A stretch of 30,023 nucleotides of DNA from JBCCCJ01 sp039029315 (GTDB lineage Bacteria; Bacteroidota; Bacteroidia; J057), in the NCBI GenBank assembly GCA_039029315.1, contig JBCCGK010000128.1:1-30023 (forward strand), given 5' to 3'. Under the pieces are notes generated by a model. It searched no databases. It worked only from the letters and a program-made list of their open reading frames with translations, and was not told where the DNA came from. Below, piece after piece: positions 25,359 through 30,023 of this stretch. Each line of letters opens with the position of its first letter. The stretch's first letter is position 1. The position numbers were made by a program, and so were the translations under genes.

Positions 25359-26288
25359 ATGTATCAAATAGCCAAACCCCTTTTTCTGCTCTGCCAAAGC
25401 CCGCTTCATGCTGGTAGTGGTAGTGACTTGGGAGTCGTTGACCTGCCCATCCAACGAGAGCGCCATACTGATTTTCCCAAAATAGAAGGCTCTAGTCTCA
25501 AAGGTTCAATCCGAGAGAGATTCGAGCAAGTTTTAGGCGACCTAAAACACAATGACCTCTTCATGACTTTTGGTCCAGAAGACACAGAAGATACCTATGC
25601 AGGCGCACTTGGTTTCACAGATGCCCGATTACTTCTTTTTCCTGTCAAGTCGATGCGAGGTGTGTTTGCCTGGATTACCTGCCCAAGAATTCTCAGCAGA
25701 TTCCGGGAAGATATGAGAATCTGTGAGATCGAGGATGTGCCATCTATTTCTGGTGAAAATCTTGCCGTCAAGGGAAACAAGCTCTATCTGAGAGAAGGAG
25801 ATGATCGCATTGTTCTCGACACCTCTACTTTCCACATGAAAAAGGACAGCGAAAAACTTCAAGCCTGGAGCAAATGGCTGGTCAATCATCTTTTTGGAGA
25901 TGATCCCCAGGGGTACTGGGCAAAAAAAATGGAAACAGACATTCTGGTTCTCTCCAATGATGATTTCACGGATTTTGTCAAACTCTCTACGGAAGTCATC
26001 ACACGGACCAAGATTGATAATCTGACTGGAACAGTAGAGGATGGGGCCTTATTTACGGAAGAGTATCTGCCTGCTGATTCAGTCATGTATTCCCTGATTT
26101 TGGCCAGCCCAGTTTTTCCAGGAACCAAAGAAGAGAAAAAAAGAAGACGCCTCAACAATGAATCCTTTAAAGCTGAAGATGTCATGGACTTCTTTAAAAC
26201 AACGCTAACCAACAAAGCCAACAATCGAATCCAAACAGGGGCCAACGCTACCCTTGGCAAGGGACTCATCCAAACAGTATTGGGCTAA
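25359..26288 (+). CDS. cmr4: Type III-B RAMP protein Cmr4 (Cas7), target RNA nuclease
   Basis: This 309-residue protein is the backbone subunit, present in several copies along the crRNA and cutting target RNA at 6-nt steps. The opening LLCQSPLHAGSGSDLGVVDL is the family signature; Asp28 sits where the catalytic Asp (Asp26 of the Pyrococcus protein) is expected. Then come PKIEGSSLKGSIRERFE and ALGFTDARLLLFPVKSMRGV, the crRNA-binding and glycine-rich strands. It ends with ANATLGKGLI, a typical RAMP closing loop. Length is normal. It follows the CARF gene by 19 bases on the same strand. Confidence 0.94.
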   Translation: MYQIAKPLFLLCQSPLHAGSGSDLGVVDLPIQRERHTDFPKIEGSSLKGSIRERFEQVLGDLKHNDLFMTFGPEDTEDTYAGALGFTDARLLLFPVKSMRGVFAWITCPRILSRFREDMRICEIEDVPSISGENLAVKGNKLYLREGDDRIVLDTSTFHMKKDSEKLQAWSKWLVNHLFGDDPQGYWAKKMETDILVLSNDDFTDFVKLSTEVITRTKIDNLTGTVEDGALFTEEYLPADSVMYSLILASPVFPGTKEEKKRRRLNNESFKAEDVMDFFKTTLTNKANNRIQTGANATLGKGLIQTVLG

Positions 26289-26307
26289 TTCAAACAAAAA
26301 CGATCCT

Positions 26308-26706
26308 ATGGCAAGCAATCGAAATAAATTGGAACATGGCCGAGCCTCTGTTGCGATGGTTCATGCAGAAGCTGCGAGACAGGCTGGCAAACTCAAAGAG
26401 TATGCAAGTCTGGCCAAGCGTACTCCTATGCTCATCAAAACAAATGGGCTTGGGGCTGCCCTTGCTTTTATCAAAGCCAAACGCAATGCATCTGACAAAA
26501 GTCGTAATGAGCATCGGATGCTCTATGAAGATCTCAAAAGCTGGTTGGCTGATCAGCGCTGCCCGCTTCCACTTCCCCCAAATACAGGAGATTTGGTTGC
26601 ATATCTAATCGAGTTAGATTCCCCAGACTATCGAGCCTATACCCTTGAGACATTGGCATATCTGACCTGGGTGCGTCGATTCTCTGAAGGCCTCTCAAAA
26701 GACTAA
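26308..26706 (+). CDS. cmr5: Type III-B small subunit Cmr5 (Cas11)
   Basis: This 132-residue all-helical protein is the small subunit forming the minor filament of the Cmr complex against which the target RNA is held. Sequence features are LEHGRASVAMVHAEAARQAG and then YASLAKRTPMLIKTNGLGAA, with LAFIKAK following; the LIKTNGLG turn is the Cmr5 hallmark. The ATG at 26308 gives the expected start (MASNRNKLE). An upstream in-frame ATG at 26254 lies inside cmr4 and would add an unrelated tail. It lies between cmr4 (19-base gap) and cmr6 (4-base gap). Confidence 0.92.
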   Translation: MASNRNKLEHGRASVAMVHAEAARQAGKLKEYASLAKRTPMLIKTNGLGAALAFIKAKRNASDKSRNEHRMLYEDLKSWLADQRCPLPLPPNTGDLVAYLIELDSPDYRAYTLETLAYLTWVRRFSEGLSKD

Positions 26707-26710
26707 GATT

Positions 26711-28018
26711 ATGAAAGGTATACTGCGATGCAAAGGTTCCTCAAAGTGGTTCATCATCCATGATGAATCAGGAAAAAGATACGATGTCCCAAAAGAATAC
26801 AAAAGTGGTCTTAATCGGGACATCCATCAGAAAAAACCCTGCGAATTTGAACTGGAAAACAAGAAGGTCATTCTACAAACCGTAGATGGTAAGCCCATCC
26901 AGATAGATGACTCGATTCAGAAGGAAAAAGAAGAAAGAACGCGGAGGCAAGAACAAAGAAGAGAACGAGAAAGAAGGGAAAGAGAAGCAGCACAAGCAGC
27001 ACAAGCAGCTCCTCAACAGCATAGACCCCGCCATCAAGCGGATTGGCTCTTCAATCGAAATCAACAGCATACCAAGTTGCCCAAAGATACCAGGGCAGCC
27101 ATCCAGGGCCTGGATGAAGAGATAGACAACTTTTCCATGAGACTGAATACCATGGCCCAATTTCCGCCAGATGAGAGAAAAGGCTTAGCAGTCCTGTACC
27201 GCAAAACAAGGAGAACACGTGATCGCAATGCCACCCATCTTAGTCATCTTCCGATCAGCGGAGAGGTCAATTATGGGGATCTACCCTGGCAATCTATCTG
27301 TGAACGAACTGCTATATCCGCAGAGGCCATTTGCAAGTCTGACAAGCTAAAGAAGCAACCCTTTGAAATACCACTTGCTTCTAGTGTCATCACTGGTCTT
27401 GGAGGTGTCTCCGTCTTCGAGACAGGCATCACCCTGCATCACACCTATGGAATTCCTTATCTACCAGCCAGTAGCCTAAAAGGCATTACCCGCAGTTGGG
27501 TCATCTTCTCAGAGTTTGACAATAAAGAATGGGAGGCCATTCGGGATCAGGGATTTTGTGATCTTTTTGGCTGTCCAGACAAAGTAGCAATCTACAATAT
27601 AGAGACAGGGAAAAAAACAGGAAAACAGGCTGAATCCTGGTATCAGCAACATGAACCCAAAGAAGGAGGCAGTCGCCAGGGCAAGATTTGCTTCTTTGAT
27701 GCCTATCCGGAAGGACCACCGAAGATCAAGGAAGACGTGATGAATCCGCACTATCCTAAGTATTACCAACACGAAAGTGCCCCAACAGACTTTCAAAATC
27801 CTGTTCCGATTCCATTTCTTGTGGTGGATCAAGGAAGATTCCAGCTTCTTGTCGGAGAAAGAAAGGGGACCCAAAGCAAGGGCCAATGTGTAATTGGAAC
27901 ATCCGAATTCGGCAGCATGGTGGATGCTGCCTTTCAATTCCTCACCCAAGCCCTCACCCACCACGGCATAGGCGCCAAAACAGCCGTCGGCTACGGATTC
28001 ATGCGATCGACCAGATAA
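26711..28018 (+). CDS. cmr6: Type III-B RAMP protein Cmr6 with N-terminal extension
   Basis: This 435-residue protein is the Cmr6 (Cas7-like) subunit near the head of the Cmr filament. The RAMP core covers about 175-435: ITGLGGVSVFETGITLHH, then GIPYLPASSLKGITRSW at 247 on, FGCPD, KICFFDAYP, and the closing HHGIGAKTAVGYGFM. Family members are usually 250-350 residues; the extra 150 here are at the N-terminus. Residues 1-70 (MKGILRCKGSSKWFIIHDES, RYDVPKEY, CEFELENKKVILQTVDGKPI) look like a small beta-barrel, possibly OB-fold. A strongly charged helix follows (about 70-95, rich in Glu and Arg), then an Ala-Gln linker. It is the last operon gene and is followed by a terminator. Confidence 0.9.
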   Translation: MKGILRCKGSSKWFIIHDESGKRYDVPKEYKSGLNRDIHQKKPCEFELENKKVILQTVDGKPIQIDDSIQKEKEERTRRQEQRRERERREREAAQAAQAAPQQHRPRHQADWLFNRNQQHTKLPKDTRAAIQGLDEEIDNFSMRLNTMAQFPPDERKGLAVLYRKTRRTRDRNATHLSHLPISGEVNYGDLPWQSICERTAISAEAICKSDKLKKQPFEIPLASSVITGLGGVSVFETGITLHHTYGIPYLPASSLKGITRSWVIFSEFDNKEWEAIRDQGFCDLFGCPDKVAIYNIETGKKTGKQAESWYQQHEPKEGGSRQGKICFFDAYPEGPPKIKEDVMNPHYPKYYQHESAPTDFQNPVPIPFLVVDQGRFQLLVGERKGTQSKGQCVIGTSEFGSMVDAAFQFLTQALTHHGIGAKTAVGYGFMRSTR

Positions 28019-28101
28019 ACAGCTGACAACCAATCCATTAACCAACAATCCCCCGCTCCAAAAACCTGCGAAAGTTCAAAAAATCATCAACTCCCTCATT
28101 T

Positions 28102-28135
28102 CCAGCCCCTTAGCAATTTGGGGCTGGATTTTTTT
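28102..28135 (+). terminator. Terminator of the cmr operon
   Basis: A perfect 8-bp GC-rich stem (CCAGCCCC 28102-28109, GGGGCTGG 28120-28127) with a 10-base loop is followed by A and seven T. It lies 83 bases after the cmr6 stop and separates the operon from the CRISPR leader. Confidence 0.88.
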
Positions 28136-28139
28136 ATGT

Positions 28140-28490
28140 CTTCTATCTTCGCACATGCCATTTTTGGCCCTTCATCAGCAAGCTTTTGCGAAAGTAGGCC
28201 ATTTTTGTCCCTCCTAAGTCCCTGATAATCAGCACCCATTTTTTTGCTATGTTCGCAACATCTCAGCTTTCGAATTTTTTTTGAAGATGTTGCGAAAGTC
28301 CAATCAACAATAATCCACTAATTATCAACCCATTAGTTTTTTCAAAGCTCCCGTCACGGCAGTTTGGCATTATGCATTCCAGACTTGTTGCGAAGGTAGA
28401 GGCATAAGTTTGTGAATCTCAGGGGCTTTGCGTAGATTTATGACATCTGACAGGCTAGCGCAAACATCTTAAATTACTGAGGATGAATGC
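28140..28490 (+). other. CRISPR leader, copy 1
   Basis: This non-coding AT-rich stretch directly precedes the first CRISPR repeat. Bases 28191-28462 recur at 29752-30023 with no gaps and about 11 mismatches (counted by eye). It holds a 12-bp perfect inverted repeat (28252-28263 with 28285-28296, TTCGCAACATCT and AGATGTTGCGAA) and several TGCGAAAGT words (28187, 28291, and TGCGAAGGT at 28389; another upstream at 28067). Its place at the end opposite the degenerate repeat marks it as the leader. Confidence 0.8.
28409..28440 (+). promoter_or_regulatory. Probable promoter of the CRISPR array
   Basis: TTTG at 28409-28412 and TAGATTTA at 28433-28440 stand 20 bases apart, one base from the TTTG / TAnnTTTG consensus. 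Both boxes are kept unchanged in the second leader copy (29970-29973 and 29994-30001). Transcription would start about 45 bases before the first repeat. Confidence 0.45.
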
Positions 28491-29500
28491 CTTGTCGGGA
28501 CCGACAGCCCTGCGGGGTATTAAGACTTCGATAGAGAAATAGTCTGAGTTCAGTTCACTTGCACTTGTCGGGACCGACAGCCCTGCGGGGTATTAAGACG
28601 TGTTGGTCAGTTGTTTTTTAGCTGTATTTTGCATTTTACTTGTCGGGACCGACAGCCCTGCGGGGTATTAAGACGATAGAGGGCATAAATGTAAAGACTC
28701 TAGTTTCATCAGGCCTTGTCGGGACCGACAGCCCTGCGGGGTATTAAGACATGATAACGAGACGCAGAATCTCTGTCTTGTATATAAACTTGTCGGGACC
28801 GACAGCCCTGCGGGGTATTAAGACCAAGGCTCGGCAGGAGAGCGTCTATGACTTTTATGAAGCTTGTCGGGACCGACAGCCCCGCGGGGTATTAAGACCA
28901 ATGGGTTTTCCGCTGACGGCATAGAGTACAGGTTTTCTTGTCGGGACCGACAGCCCTGCGGGGTATTAAGACGAAAAAGAGTGTAAAAAGTGCAAATAAT
29001 TTCATAGGGACTTGTCGGGACCGACAGCCCTGCGGGGTATTAAGACAATCTGTACGGGATCCCTATGCAAAGCCTCACCTAAACCTTGTCGGGACCGACA
29101 GCTCTGCGGGGTATTAAGACTTTTCAATGACTCCCTTGGTAATCTCTACCTTCACACATGTACTTGTCGGGACCGACAGCCCTGCGGGGTATTAAGACAT
29201 AATCTCCCAAATCGTCTGCAAGGGCCCCGGATCATTGACTTGTCGAGACCGACAGCCCTGCGGGGTATTAAGACTTTTCTGGCCATATTTCTAGGCCTTG
29301 TTCTCCTTGGAGAACGCTTGTCGGGACCGACAGCCCTGCGGGGTATTAAGACATTCTCCTTGCTATGAAAAAATTTTGGCAATCATTCACTTGTCGGGAC
29401 CGACAGCCCTGCGGGGTATTAAGACAACCCGAGAAGGATCCAGAAAAAATGTTTCATTCGTTTTATTGTCGGGACCGGCAGCCCTGCGGGGTACAAAAAC
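28491..29500 (+). CRISPR. CRISPR array, 14 repeats and 13 spacers, type III-B associated
   Basis: The 36-bp repeat begins CTTGTCGGGACCGACAGC and ends CCTGCGGGGTATTAAGAC. Repeats start at 28491, 28564, 28639, 28715, 28789, 28863, 28937, 29011, 29085, 29163, 29239, 29317, 29390 and 29465. Spacers are 37-42 bases (37, 39, 40, 38, 38, 38, 38, 38, 42, 40, 42, 37, 39) and all differ. Repeats at 28863, 29085 and 29239 each carry one substitution; the last (29465-29500) has several changes and ends in GTACAAAAAC, so the old, trailer end is on the right and the leader on the left. The repeat holds a GTCGG / CCGAC palindrome and a CCC / GGG stem. Its last eight bases ATTAAGAC would form the crRNA 5' tag. 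Cas6 for processing is not in the window. Confidence 0.98.
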
Positions 29501-29751
29501 CAAAGTCCAGGCCTATTCCTTATAGCATATGGACTCATTTTGGCAAACCTGACCAAAAATCCAAATAAAAACCTAATAATCAGATCATTACATCTCCTCT
29601 AGCGACCATAAAATCCTGCGAAAGTAGAATTTTAAGATTAAAACCCTCATATTCAACAACTTATCTCAAATCGGCCTATTTTCAAGTCGATTTTTTTTGC
29701 CTTCTACTTTCGCACATGCGATTTTTGACCCTTCGCCGGAGTACTTTTGCG
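29501..29751. other. Spacer region between array 1 and the second leader
   Basis: There is no gene. From about 29612 (CCTGCGAAAGTAG) the sequence begins to resemble the part before leader 1, with CTTTCGCACATGCG at 29707 matching 28148 on. A weak hairpin before a T run (AAATCG near 29669, CGATTT near 29687) could terminate the array transcript. Confidence 0.4.
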
Positions 29752-30023
29752 AAAGTAGGCCTATATTGCCCCTCCTAAGTCCCTGATAATCAGCACCCAT
29801 TTTTTTGCTATGTTCGCAACATCTCAACTTTCGAATTTTTTTTGAAGATGTTGCGAAAGTCCAATCAATAATAATCCACTAATTATCAAGTCATTATCTT
29901 TTTCAAAGCTCCCGTCACGGCAGTTTGGCATTATGCATTCCAGACTTGTTGCGAAGGTAGAGGCATAAGTTTGTGAATCTCAGGGGCTTTGTGTAGATTT
30001 ATGACATCTGACAGGCTAGCGCA
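29752..30023 (+). other. CRISPR leader, copy 2 (continues past window)
   Basis: This is a near-identical duplicate of 28191-28462 at a constant offset of 1561 bases, including the 12-bp inverted repeat (29813-29824 with 29846-29857) and the promoter-like boxes. It ends at the window edge about 28 bases before the point where the first repeat of a second array would be expected. Confidence 0.85.

Noticed and set aside
18994..28018. Search for cas6, cas1, cas2 or an HD nuclease hidden in the cmr operon
   Set aside because: Every frame of notable length is accounted for by cmr1-6, the CARF-nuclease and the degraded ATPase gene; none fits those families.
27509..28048. Minus-strand frame of 179 codons
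   Set aside because: It is the shadow of cmr6; the plus strand has clear RAMP motifs and the minus frame has none.
29012..29525. Open frames with repeated CRDRQPCGVLR or SGPTALRGIKT segments
   Set aside because: These are translations of CRISPR repeats and spacers, not a repeat protein.

Overview
The window looks like a chromosomal piece of a Bacteroidota bacterium, most likely Saprospiria-like. The reasons are a GlmU-like acyltransferase of the Bacteroidota type, AT-rich promoters that fit the TTG / TAnnTTTG pattern of this phylum, an LTD-domain lipoprotein, and a sigma factor / TPR / caspase gene set of a kind common there. This is inferred from protein features only; no rRNA or tRNA gene is present to confirm it.

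Layout. (1) 1-6412: a mobile repeat copy, a gene-poor AT-rich stretch, then four same-strand genes: an ECF-type sigma factor, a one-pass membrane TPR protein overlapping it, an exported caspase-fold protease and a membrane-anchored M48-like metallopeptidase. A secreted thioredoxin-fold protein follows. (2) 6410-10555: a decayed nested inverted-repeat element, an LTD lipoprotein, an AraC-family regulator, an exported HExxH protein and an MBL-fold hydrolase. (3) 10854-13937: a two-gene cassette (effector-associated-domain protein plus a shortened GlmU-like protein) bracketed by two directly oriented copies of a ~166-bp MITE. (4) 13992-18469: ordinary metabolic genes (SDR oxidoreductase, GH15 glucoamylase-like enzyme, di-haem cytochrome c lipoprotein). 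(5) 18994-30023: a type III-B CRISPR-Cas locus in the order cmr1, degraded ATPase gene, cas10/cmr2, cmr3, CARF-nuclease, cmr4, cmr5, cmr6, terminator, leader, a 14-repeat CRISPR array, then a second copy of the leader that runs off the right edge.

How the CRISPR part should work. Cmr1 and Cmr3-6 with Cas10 form the crRNA-guided complex. Cas10 has an intact GGDD palm but no N-terminal HD nuclease, so signalling by cyclic oligoadenylate is its likely output. The CARF protein encoded between cmr3 and cmr4 carries a C-terminal PD-(D/E)XK-like nuclease and is the obvious receiver. No cas6, cas1 or cas2 is in the window; crRNA processing and adaptation must come from elsewhere, possibly beyond the duplicated leader.

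The most interesting points are the CARF / winged-helix / PD-(D/E)XK effector inside the cmr operon, the duplicated leader that predicts a second array just outside the window, the broken ATPase gene between cmr1 and cas10, and the MITE-flanked cassette pairing tandem effector-associated domains with a shortened GlmU-like protein.
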